This document shows, piece by piece, positions 56,368 to 64,000 of a stretch of DNA of 64,000 bases (position 1 is the first letter of the stretch; each line of letters starts with the position of its first letter). Origin of the DNA: an uncultured Aquimarina sp. (GTDB lineage: Bacteria > Bacteroidota > Bacteroidia > Flavobacteriales > Flavobacteriaceae). The position numbers were made by a program, and so were the translations under genes. The notes beneath the pieces were generated by a model. It worked only from the letters and a program-made list of their open reading frames with translations, was not told the DNA's origin and did not search any database. The stretch spans positions 62,001-126,000 of the forward strand of contig CANMMM010000012.1 of the NCBI GenBank assembly GCA_947498935.1, read 5' to 3'.

Positions 56368-57375
56368 ATGGATAAAATAAGACGCAAAAAAGCGTCCAAT
56401 AATCATAGGGTGTCTGATCAAAAGTATATAGACTCTTTGTATGCTATTGCTGAGCTGGTAAGCTCCCATGAACAGTGCGGTATGTTTTCTAAAAAATACA
56501 ATGTTTCTAAGGAGTATGGTCAGGGTTTTTTTTGGGTACATCGATTCGAAGGGGTGTCTATTCTTATACTAGATATGTTATTAACTGATAATTTAGTTAT
56601 CGAAGGTGCATTGCATACAGAGGTATTAGAAATGTCTTTTTTGATTGAGGGGGAACAGATTGTAGCAATCGATGGTATCAGCAAGGATATTGTATATGAA
56701 GATCAGGAATCTTACCTCCTGTTTCTAAATGATATTAAAGGCAAGATACAGTATCGCAAAAGGAAACAACTCAAAGAGATTAAAATACGAATGGACATGA
56801 GTTTTATACAACGGCATAAAATTGATAAAGAGTATGCTATATTGGAACAACATTCACTGATTGATACTCAAAAAAATTTCTTACACCCCTTATGTGCTAC
56901 TACTCAAGATATTCTATCCGAAGTATTGACGGATAAACGTACAGGTTTATTAAAACGTTTATTTTTAGAATCTAAAGTGCTGGCACTTATGGGACTCAAA
57001 TTAGAAATGAATGCAGATACGCATACATCCACTACAGCTGCTGATCATTTGATCAAAAAATTATACCAAGTACAACATATGATTGCTTCGGAACTCTCTA
57101 CACAATACTCCATACATCAGATCGCTAGAAAAGTGGGGGTTAATGATTTTGTACTCAAAAAAGAGTTCAAAGTTTTATTTGGTCAAACTATTTTTGAGTA
57201 CGCTACAGAATTACGCATGGATAAGGCCAAAAAACTATTACTACATAGCAAAAAACCTGTCTATGAAATCTCTGAATCTGTGGGATATAAAAATGCTACC
57301 CATTTTACGGCTGCCTTTAAGAAAATAGAAGGCATCACTCCTAGACAATTTAGAGTACAAAAGGTGCAATTGTAG
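56368..57375 (+). CDS. AraC-family regulator (PchR-like) of the siderophore locus
   Basis: A 335-aa protein. The N-terminal ~230 residues form the sensing part and the C-terminal ~235-330 hold the two helix-turn-helix units (YSIHQIARKVGVNDFVLKKEF and PVYEISESVGYKNATHFTAAFKK). Domain order and length match PchR-type activators that sense ferric siderophore and switch on the receptor gene. It is divergent from the TonB receptor with 103 bp between them, so it probably binds there. No Fur-box match was obvious in that gap. Confidence 0.87.
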   Translation: MDKIRRKKASNNHRVSDQKYIDSLYAIAELVSSHEQCGMFSKKYNVSKEYGQGFFWVHRFEGVSILILDMLLTDNLVIEGALHTEVLEMSFLIEGEQIVAIDGISKDIVYEDQESYLLFLNDIKGKIQYRKRKQLKEIKIRMDMSFIQRHKIDKEYAILEQHSLIDTQKNFLHPLCATTQDILSEVLTDKRTGLLKRLFLESKVLALMGLKLEMNADTHTSTTAADHLIKKLYQVQHMIASELSTQYSIHQIARKVGVNDFVLKKEFKVLFGQTIFEYATELRMDKAKKLLLHSKKPVYEISESVGYKNATHFTAAFKKIEGITPRQFRVQKVQL

Positions 57376-57404
57376 TTGTCTTTTTATTAGCATACCTTAT
57401 ACAT

Positions 57405-57493
57405 GCGTTAGGGATAGGAGCGGCATCCTTTTGGTAGCACCTTAGTGCTGCCAAAAGATACAGCGGATAGCCCGACCCTTGGGGAACGCCCTA
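57405..57493 (+). repeat. Repeat family A, copy 7 (hairpin subtype)
   Basis: GCGTTAGGGATAGGAGCGG...CTTTTGGTAGCACC...GTGCTGCCAAAAG...GGGGAACGCCCTA. Its last three bases form the stop codon of the RpfF-like gene (57491-57493), and it fills the gap between that gene and the converging AraC gene. Confidence 0.87.
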
Positions 57494-58318
57494 CACTACT
57501 GCTTTATTTCTTCTGTTTTGTGCAGCTACTATGATTTGCATTCTTCGCAGGTCAAATGATGTGACTTTCATACAGGCGCCCACCCATAGTTCTGTGATAT
57601 CTATCAATTCTTCTTTCGTAAGAGGATGTATCTTTTTTTTGCATTGAATATGATGGTACTCAAAATTAAAACGATCCTTTAGGTTGTTTGTAAACTGATA
57701 GAGCGCACGCATTGTTTTTCCTCGATGGGCTGTCGTAGCTATTAGCCCTAACTCTTCTAAATAAGGTGCTTTGTAAATTTCTTTACTTCGCACAATTTTA
57801 TCGGCTATTGTCGCTTCTACTTTACGCATCAATAAACTATGCGCGCCCATCCCTGGAAATAGGTTGAATTTATTTTCGGGCAAACAAAATTGTGTATCTT
57901 TTGCTGCGATGATAAAATCGTGTGCTAATGCACATTCAAAACCTCCTCCGTATGCATTGCCCTCTACCAAAGCGATGGTAATCACAGGTAGCCCGAATGC
58001 TGTATACATATTGTATATAGCTTCTATACAGGCATAGGCGTAGGTACTGAGCTGCGCTACATTCTGATTTTTAATACTCTCTACAAAATATGCTAAATCT
58101 CCTCCCATATTATAGATCCCTGCATGCTCTGATCCAGATACAATGAATTTTAAGGGTCTATCTGGGTGTGAAAAATAAGTACGTACCCAACTACAGAATT
58201 CTTTAAACTCTTGTAACCCTTTTAAACAAAAGTTAGGCATTCCTGTATCTTTTATTTTCCAAAATAATAACTCTTCTTTCTCGAAATACTGTACTGTAAT
58301 ACATTCAAACTGTCTCAT
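57491..58318 (-). CDS. RpfF-like crotonase (DSF synthase family)
   Basis: A 275-aa protein. It matches RpfF rather than ordinary hydratases: GIYNMGGDLAYF, VEGNAYGGGFECAL, LPENKFNLFPGMGAHS and DITELWVGACM. Glu128 and Glu148 are exactly 20 residues apart, as the two catalytic Glu (141 and 161) of Xanthomonas RpfF. RpfF dehydrates 3-hydroxyacyl-ACP to a cis-2-enoyl fatty acid and cleaves the thioester. Here the gene is in a siderophore biosynthesis operon, followed upstream by a membrane acyltransferase (5-nt gap), so it may supply a 2-enoyl tail for the siderophore; a quorum-signal role is the alternative. The stop codon is supplied by repeat A copy 7. Confidence 0.85.
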   Translation of the reverse strand: MRQFECITVQYFEKEELLFWKIKDTGMPNFCLKGLQEFKEFCSWVRTYFSHPDRPLKFIVSGSEHAGIYNMGGDLAYFVESIKNQNVAQLSTYAYACIEAIYNMYTAFGLPVITIALVEGNAYGGGFECALAHDFIIAAKDTQFCLPENKFNLFPGMGAHSLLMRKVEATIADKIVRSKEIYKAPYLEELGLIATTAHRGKTMRALYQFTNNLKDRFNFEYHHIQCKKKIHPLTKEELIDITELWVGACMKVTSFDLRRMQIIVAAQNRRNKAVV

Positions 58319-58323
58319 GATAG

Positions 58324-59439
58324 CTACGATTTAGAAACCACTATGCTGTTTTCTGATTGTTGGGTAGGTATTTTCTTTCTAGAAAGTAAAGGGTCAATCG
58401 CCCATTTTTGTACGGCTAATGTGAGTAGCATATAAAACGGAATTAAAAGAAGTACTCCTATACTACTAAACTGCTGATATCCCAATACGCCCATACCCCA
58501 GCAGATCAATACCCATTGGATGACATATAGGGTAGTGACTCGCTTACTACAATAGTATAGAAATCTAAATACAGGATTCTCCTTTACACGACTCACCACC
58601 ATATAGGCTAACCATAATAATACTAAATTAAATCCTGCAAGATAGAGCGTACCCCCAGGACCTAAATGAAAATAATCTCCGAAATGATACTCGAAATTGT
58701 AATAACATGCTCCTCCTCCGATGCACATTAATAGCACTCCTGCAATCCCCATTTTTTTAAAGATAAAAGGGAGTTGTCGTTCCTGCTCTTGATACCATTT
58801 TCCAAAAAACATACCGATCAGAATAAAAGAAAACCATGGAAACACTGCAAAATATACATTCCATTTTGCTCCCCATAGCAAATCTAACACATAGTCGACC
58901 CCTGTAATGCCTAGTCTGAATCCATGTACCTCTTTAGTAATCATGGCTATAAATAGCGCGATACCCAGTGGGATGTATTTATTGACGGCTATTTTCTGAA
59001 TCACCCCCATAAATAGTAAAGAAACCCCTGCTAATTGTAGAATATCACCAGTTCCCAACATATATATCATATTCTGTAGTGTTGCAGGGGCTTTCCATCC
59101 ATACGCCTCAATAAAACTATCTGGCATTGTGCCCACTAGAATGGGTACGATAAATTTTAAAAAATTCATGCCATATCCCATGGCAAAGATATAGCCCGCT
59201 CTCTTTATAGATAGCATGATACTTTGGTTCCTAGAAAGCGTAAAAGAGACGCCCATAGCGATAAGGAACATAGGAGTTCCCTTTCCTATAAAATGAATGG
59301 CGGTACCCAACCAGGTTTCTGATTGCGTACGGATATCTCCGTATATCCATAAGGTATGTACAATAATGACCATCAGTACACTGATGCCTCTTGCTAGGTC
59401 TATTGCTCGTATTCTATTGTTTTTTGTAGTTGCTTCCAT
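58324..59439 (-). CDS. HGSNAT-like (DUF1624) membrane acyltransferase
   Basis: A 371-aa polytopic protein with about 10 transmembrane helices. The N-terminal NRIRAIDLARGISVLMVIIVHT is the signature of heparan-glucosaminide N-acetyltransferase/DUF1624 proteins, with the conserved His in the first helix. These move acyl groups across or at the membrane. It lies between the GNAT-NIS gene and the RpfF-like gene in the same direction, which suggests acylation of the siderophore with the fatty acid made by the RpfF-like enzyme. Substrate assignment is inference. Confidence 0.78.
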   Translation of the reverse strand: MEATTKNNRIRAIDLARGISVLMVIIVHTLWIYGDIRTQSETWLGTAIHFIGKGTPMFLIAMGVSFTLSRNQSIMLSIKRAGYIFAMGYGMNFLKFIVPILVGTMPDSFIEAYGWKAPATLQNMIYMLGTGDILQLAGVSLLFMGVIQKIAVNKYIPLGIALFIAMITKEVHGFRLGITGVDYVLDLLWGAKWNVYFAVFPWFSFILIGMFFGKWYQEQERQLPFIFKKMGIAGVLLMCIGGGACYYNFEYHFGDYFHLGPGGTLYLAGFNLVLLWLAYMVVSRVKENPVFRFLYYCSKRVTTLYVIQWVLICWGMGVLGYQQFSSIGVLLLIPFYMLLTLAVQKWAIDPLLSRKKIPTQQSENSIVVSKS

Positions 59440-59462
59440 GTGTATACTATTTGATGGTTATA

Positions 59463-59611
59463 GAAGTGGGTTACACTTTTTTCAATTTGCTATAAAAACG
59501 ATCTTTTGTAATTTTTGAATTTTCGAGCGCTGCTATGCAACTAAAAAATCACTGTATTTGATCACACAATCTTGGTGTTTCGCTGCAATCAAAACAAGTG
59601 TAAATCACTTC
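59463..59611 (-). repeat. MITE-like palindromic element, family B copy 6
   Basis: About 149 bp with a short internal deletion. It begins GAAGTGGGTTACACTTTTTT and ends GTAAATCACTTC. Its right end supplies the first two bases of the TGA stop of the GNAT-NIS gene (59610-59612). The element fills the gap before the membrane acyltransferase gene. Confidence 0.82.
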
Positions 59612-62051
59612 ATATTGAAGGTGCGTATTGTGTTTCTTTTTCGTTGTTGTTTTTTGATTTTTTGAATGCTGCTAGAGGATTTTGCAAAGTACCTTCTAGG
59701 ATAAGACTATCTATAGGCGCTGCTAAATCTAGCATCTGTTTTGTATTACTTAATTGTAATCGATTCAGGCAGCAACGATCGAATTCCGAAACAAATAGAT
59801 CGTACTTTTCATACGCCGCTTGCAGTGCTGGATGTGCTTCTTGGTAGCTGTAAATACAGGCTGCCACTGCCCCCCAAAACTGGTTTTCTGAATACCCCAC
59901 ATGTGTATCGAGTATCGCAGACATAAACCGAAAAAAGGAGTCGAACACATCAGTAAATAGTGCCAATACCTTCATTTTATCAGACGTTTTGGTATATAGG
60001 CGTTTCACTTTTTCCGGCATGTCTTGCGGATTTTCAAAAAGAATAACTTCTTCAGTAATATCCTTCATTAGAATTTTTATAGGGATATGTGCGTCTAGTA
60101 CCATAATGATATTTTCGCCATGTGGCATAAACACCATTTCATAGGTATAAAAACAATGCAGCAAGGGAGTTAGATAGGCTTCTAAATAGCGTTCTACCCA
60201 AATATTCGTATCACAGGCAGCTTCTTTGATCATCGCAGCTAATAAGGAATACCCTTCTCGATCGATATGCAAAAATGCCGCCATCGTCATTAATTGTTGG
60301 CCTTCTGTAATCTTTGAATGCGGACTTTCTCGCCACAATGCAGACAGCATTTTATTATGTGGATTGGTAGTGCCTAATATTTCGTAATTTCTATTTTCAT
60401 ACCCTACCGTAGCGACTTCTCCTAGCATCGTAAATCCATTTTGCTGCAAAAAAGCATCACTTTCTAGCAATCTGGTGATCCACGAGGTGATATATGGAGT
60501 GCTTTGCATATAATACGGAGATAACCCTCTCATGAATCCCATATTCAGAATCGATAAAGCGGTCTTGGTATACATCTTCTCTGGCTGACTGATATTATAG
60601 AGTGTACGTATGGATTGCTGAGCCGAATAAAAATCAGTACTCTCACCTAGAAAAACAAGCTCTTGATTGGCGATATCTGCTGCAAAAACATGTACAATCT
60701 TATTTATCCATTGCCATGGATGTACAGGAATAAATACATAGGATTCTATATCCAACCCTAAGGATTCTAAGTAGGTATTGAATTGAGCAATCATCGCTAC
60801 TCCGATTTCAGTATGCATCATTGTTCGATACTCATACTGCTGTATAGCGGTGTAGGTGGTATTTCGTTTATGTCCTGCGAGCCAATAGATCTTAAAAGGA
60901 CGATGTGCCTCTGGTGCATATTGGTGGTAATCATGGATATCAAAACCGATTCTTCCATTATTCGCTACAAAACAAGGGTGTCCCTCTGTCATCGCATGTT
61001 CTATGGTCTGAAAATCACTATTCACTAATGTCTGTGCTGTATCGGTACAGTGCATATACTTATAAGCAGCACTACAGAGTGTACTCGTTATTTCTTCTAA
61101 GTAGGTCGCTAATAAATGTTGCGGAATCTTAAGCTGTGTTGCAAACTCTGTAATAAATTGTAGTGCATTGATCGGCTGTGGATGTCCGTTATCAAATTTT
61201 TGAATGGTATGTGTAAAAATATGCCAATGGTCTAACGCTTTTCGCTGAGCCGAAAACTCATAGGTAATTTCAGAATTGCCTACTTTTAGAAGATAACTGC
61301 CATAGGACTGAGTGGTGGTTAGTGCTATTGGAGTAAGTAATAGCTCATGAGCAAATTCACTGATGGCTTTGCTTACCAATTGCTGATTAACAATACTCCA
61401 CGTTTCTGGTGTCAGATGTGCTATAGCAGTTATCTGAGGTAGGCGAGTATGGTCTGCTTGTTCATGTTTAGTTGGTGGATACAGTATTGGCAAGGTTTGT
61501 AACGCTTTTAAATATTGAGGAAGTGTACAAAAAGCCAATGCTGCTGTTTTCTCTGGTAATTCAATTTCTTTTTGATATAAAAAACCTGCTTTTTTATTCA
61601 GTCGGTGGATTTTTTTATTATTGATATCTGGCTCTACTACGATACGTTCTACAGAAGGTTGCGAAAAGAAAAAATCCAATACTGTCGTAAATACATGCCA
61701 TGTAAACCCATGTATCTTTTGCTTAGGAGGCGCTACTAGAATATGCATCCCGTAGTCACCCTCCGCCACTGTATAATAAGAGGTAATACGATCTTCCGAA
61801 GCTTTGTATTTTTCCATTAAAAATGCAGGCATCCCCTGATAATATCCTATATAAACCTCATGATATGGTAATGCTATTAATTTTTTATACGTCTCGTATA
61901 CAGTATCACGTGTATCCCCTACCATACCCCAGTAGGTAGCGTAAGGTCTTTTTACCCAATCATAGATTATATCAATATCCCTTTCCAACGCCAATGAGCG
62001 AAGTTCAATAGTTCCGAAATTAGCGATACGCTTAGAAAAAAGTGTTTTCAT
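59610..62051 (-). CDS. Fused GNAT acyltransferase-NIS siderophore synthetase
   Basis: An 813-aa protein. Residues ~1-190 are an AlcB/IucB-type GNAT (GMHILVAPPKQKIHGFTW, VERIVVEPDINNKKIHRLN), which acylates N6-hydroxylysine or a related hydroxylamine. Residues ~205-800 are an IucA/IucC synthetase with TEGHPCFVANNGRIGF (~350), PVHPWQWINK (~445), ILNMGFMRGL and FMPHGENIIMVL (~640), the ATP- and substrate-binding blocks. Making the hydroxamate and coupling it would thus occur on one protein. It follows a second NIS synthetase (27-nt gap), which suggests a citrate core substituted on both sides. Its stop overlaps repeat B copy 6. Confidence 0.92.
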   Translation of the reverse strand: MKTLFSKRIANFGTIELRSLALERDIDIIYDWVKRPYATYWGMVGDTRDTVYETYKKLIALPYHEVYIGYYQGMPAFLMEKYKASEDRITSYYTVAEGDYGMHILVAPPKQKIHGFTWHVFTTVLDFFFSQPSVERIVVEPDINNKKIHRLNKKAGFLYQKEIELPEKTAALAFCTLPQYLKALQTLPILYPPTKHEQADHTRLPQITAIAHLTPETWSIVNQQLVSKAISEFAHELLLTPIALTTTQSYGSYLLKVGNSEITYEFSAQRKALDHWHIFTHTIQKFDNGHPQPINALQFITEFATQLKIPQHLLATYLEEITSTLCSAAYKYMHCTDTAQTLVNSDFQTIEHAMTEGHPCFVANNGRIGFDIHDYHQYAPEAHRPFKIYWLAGHKRNTTYTAIQQYEYRTMMHTEIGVAMIAQFNTYLESLGLDIESYVFIPVHPWQWINKIVHVFAADIANQELVFLGESTDFYSAQQSIRTLYNISQPEKMYTKTALSILNMGFMRGLSPYYMQSTPYITSWITRLLESDAFLQQNGFTMLGEVATVGYENRNYEILGTTNPHNKMLSALWRESPHSKITEGQQLMTMAAFLHIDREGYSLLAAMIKEAACDTNIWVERYLEAYLTPLLHCFYTYEMVFMPHGENIIMVLDAHIPIKILMKDITEEVILFENPQDMPEKVKRLYTKTSDKMKVLALFTDVFDSFFRFMSAILDTHVGYSENQFWGAVAACIYSYQEAHPALQAAYEKYDLFVSEFDRCCLNRLQLSNTKQMLDLAAPIDSLILEGTLQNPLAAFKKSKNNNEKETQYAPSI

Positions 62052-62078
62052 GTCTTAGTGGTTAATAAGGATATGGTA

Positions 62079-63911
62079 TTAAGAAACAACCGCTGAGGTG
62101 GATGGGCTGTACGCTGCAATTGGATTTTCTAAGATCCCTGCAAATTGCAATAATGCTACGGGATCATCTAAGTCTATCATCTGCTTATGATTGGCCAATT
62201 GCAATCGATTTAAGCACGATAATTTAAAGGCTGCTGCAAAAAGATCGTACTGCTTAAATTTGGCTTCTTTTTCTGGGTACAAGTCTTGATACTCGATAAT
62301 AGTATTCGCAACACACTGCCAAAATGTAGCTTCAGGCACATCTGCATGGGCTTCGAGTATATGTGCCATATAGCGAAAGAAACCATCAAAAATGTCGGTA
62401 AATATCGATAACAGCTTTACATCTTCTGGCACTGGCGCATACATTCGTTTTAGCTCCTCTGGTAGTACTACATCTGGGTTTAGAATACAAGCCTCTTCTG
62501 TAATATCTTTGAGAAAAACATGCACGGGCACATGATTTTCTAATACCATGATGATGTTTTCTCCATGAGGCATAAATACCAAATCAAAATGATAGAAACA
62601 ATGCAATAACGGACTCAAATAAGCTTGCAAATACTGCTGTAGCCATGCGGCTGTATCCAGACCAGATTGCTTGATAATTGCTGGTAATAAGGCTTCTCCA
62701 TGATGATCGATATGCAGAAAGGCTGCCATCGTCATTAATTGCTGCCCCTCTTTGAGATAAGTATATGGGCTTTCGCGCCATAGCGAAGCCAACATCTTGT
62801 TATAATCGTTATGCACTCCGAATTCTTCGAAATAAGGATTGACATAACTTACCGAAGCTACCTCTCCCAGCATCTTGAAACCTGTTTTCTGGATATAAGG
62901 ATCTGCATATAAAACCTCTGCTAGCCATACTGCCATCTTAGGCGCTGTGCCTAAGTAATACAATGGCAAGCCTCTCATGAATCCCATATTTAGGATCGAC
63001 AAGGCTGTTTTGGTATACATTTTTTGAGGATTCGAACTATTGAATAGTGTACGTATCGATTGCTGAGCTACATATTGATCAGGACCATACCCCAAACAGA
63101 TTAAGTTGCCTTTGGCTATTTCTGGCGAAAAAATAGCTGCTAATTTATTAAACCACTGCCATGGATGCATCGGTATAAAATAGTAATCCTCTGCATTAAA
63201 CCCTCTATCTTCTATAACAGTAGTAAATGAAGCAATCGTAACTGCATCTAATTCTTGTGCTAATAAAGTTTCATATGCCAATGCTTCGGTAGCTGCATAC
63301 ACTGTTTTACTTTTATGGCCTGCTAACCATAAAATGGAAAATGTATTTCCTGCCTCTGGAGCATATGCCCTATAATCGCTACTATCAAAACCAATTCTGC
63401 CATTATTAGCCACAAACCCCGGATGTCCTTCTGTCATGGTTTGCTCTATGGTTTGGAAATCTGCATGCACCAATGCTGTAGCAGTGGGATTGCCCTTTAG
63501 AAATTTAAACGCACTACCGTATAGTGTACTGATAATTTCTTCTAAATATACGGGTAGATGTGTCGCAGCGATCCCTAATTGTTGTCTGCACTCTTTGATA
63601 AAAAGTACCCCGTCTAATGCTACCGTTTCTCCATTTTCGAATTTGGTAATTGACCCCTCCTTAATCCACAAATGATTTAATTGCATCGGTTTTGCTATAA
63701 ATTGATAACTGATAGCATCCGTATCTGTAATCAAACTATAGGTGCACCAACCATTTTCTAAGGCATGTATAATTTCAGGTTTTAGTAATAATTCATGTGC
63801 AAATTCACAGATGGCTTTTTTAATAAATAAGGTATTTACCTTTGCCCATACTTCGGGTTGTAGATGAGCAATGGATTGCTGAGGAGAAACAGTATTGTCT
63901 AAAGTATTCAT
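62079..63911 (-). CDS. NIS siderophore synthetase (IucA/IucC family)
   Basis: 611 aa from the ATG at 63911; the frame is open upstream to the window edge (GTG at 63962 and beyond), but MNTLDNTVSPQ aligns with the start of the NIS part of the next gene. Blocks TEGHPGFVANNGRIGF, MHPWQWFNK, ILNMGFMRGLPLYY and FMPHGENIIMVL are intact. These enzymes adenylate citrate (or succinate derivatives) and form amide bonds without an NRPS. It is clearly homologous along its length to the NIS half of the downstream fusion, so the pair probably arose by duplication. Precursor genes (Lys or diamine hydroxylase, decarboxylase) must lie beyond the right edge. Confidence 0.92.
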   Translation of the reverse strand: MNTLDNTVSPQQSIAHLQPEVWAKVNTLFIKKAICEFAHELLLKPEIIHALENGWCTYSLITDTDAISYQFIAKPMQLNHLWIKEGSITKFENGETVALDGVLFIKECRQQLGIAATHLPVYLEEIISTLYGSAFKFLKGNPTATALVHADFQTIEQTMTEGHPGFVANNGRIGFDSSDYRAYAPEAGNTFSILWLAGHKSKTVYAATEALAYETLLAQELDAVTIASFTTVIEDRGFNAEDYYFIPMHPWQWFNKLAAIFSPEIAKGNLICLGYGPDQYVAQQSIRTLFNSSNPQKMYTKTALSILNMGFMRGLPLYYLGTAPKMAVWLAEVLYADPYIQKTGFKMLGEVASVSYVNPYFEEFGVHNDYNKMLASLWRESPYTYLKEGQQLMTMAAFLHIDHHGEALLPAIIKQSGLDTAAWLQQYLQAYLSPLLHCFYHFDLVFMPHGENIIMVLENHVPVHVFLKDITEEACILNPDVVLPEELKRMYAPVPEDVKLLSIFTDIFDGFFRYMAHILEAHADVPEATFWQCVANTIIEYQDLYPEKEAKFKQYDLFAAAFKLSCLNRLQLANHKQMIDLDDPVALLQFAGILENPIAAYSPSTSAVVS

Positions 63912-64000
63912 GGCACTTCTTTTATTAATCATTGATGGATAACTAGTACGTACATAGTTCACTCTGGTGAGATACGCTACTTGTGCTGTTTTATGCGGAA

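Noticed and set aside
63977-64000. End of an upstream gene reading FRIKQHK-stop on the minus strand
   Set aside because: Only seven codons are visible before the edge. It could be the tail of a precursor gene, but nothing supports it over the open NIS frame.

Overview
The window looks like a chromosomal piece of a marine-type flavobacterium (Bacteroidota, Flavobacteriia). The evidence is the low GC content, the weak or absent Shine-Dalgarno sites, a TonB receptor with a carboxypeptidase-regulatory-like domain, a DUF4374 lipoprotein and the general protein style. The genus cannot be fixed from the sequence alone. No tRNA, rRNA, CRISPR array or intact insertion sequence was seen.

Layout. (1) 1-3.6 kb: ordinary genes. 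These are the 5' end of folE, a Crp/Fnr-type regulator, a secreted PilJ-type protein, a lipoprotein, and a small XRE regulator with its palindromic operator and a divergent small gene. (2) 3.6-48.6 kb: a complete trans-AT polyketide synthase (PKS) cluster, all on the minus strand. In transcription order it has: a PKS starting with an LnmK-like loading domain (LnmK-ACP-KS-ACP-KS); a 77-aa orphan protein; a free ACP; a JmjC/cupin-fold Fe(II)/2OG enzyme whose HxD motif has become HxA, the hallmark of a radical halogenase; a fused AT-ER; an SGNH hydrolase; a single 8694-aa PKS with seven modules and a terminal thioesterase; a full HMG beta-branching cassette (ACP, decarboxylating KS with Cys to Ser, HMG synthase, ECH1, with ECH2 inside the giant PKS); a biotin carrier protein; an AT-like protein without the malonyl-binding Arg; a PPTase; a BaeB-type metallo-hydrolase; and another ACP. 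(3) 49.3-50.2 kb: an alpha/beta hydrolase, then about 0.9 kb of gene-poor DNA. (4) 51-64 kb: an NRPS-independent (NIS) siderophore locus. It has a PepSY membrane protein, a DUF4374 lipoprotein, a TonB receptor, a divergent AraC regulator, a DSF-synthase (RpfF)-like crotonase, an HGSNAT-like membrane acyltransferase, a GNAT-NIS synthetase fusion and a second NIS synthetase.

How it works together. The PKS is inferred to start from an acyl-ACP made by the LnmK-like domain. It extends with malonyl units from the AT of the AT-ER protein, is probably chlorinated early on the free ACP, receives a beta-methyl-type branch at the module with ECH and three tandem ACPs, and is released by the TE. The siderophore locus is inferred to make a citrate-type hydroxamate. 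The RpfF-like enzyme plus the membrane acyltransferase suggest a 2-enoyl fatty tail, as in rhizobactin 1021.

The gaps between operons carry two dispersed repeat families. One is a MITE-like element of about 160 bp that folds into a long hairpin (6 copies). The other is an element of about 90 bp beginning GCGTTAGGGAT (7 copies, two subtypes). A short third motif occurs three times. Several copies supply the stop codons of the adjoining genes.
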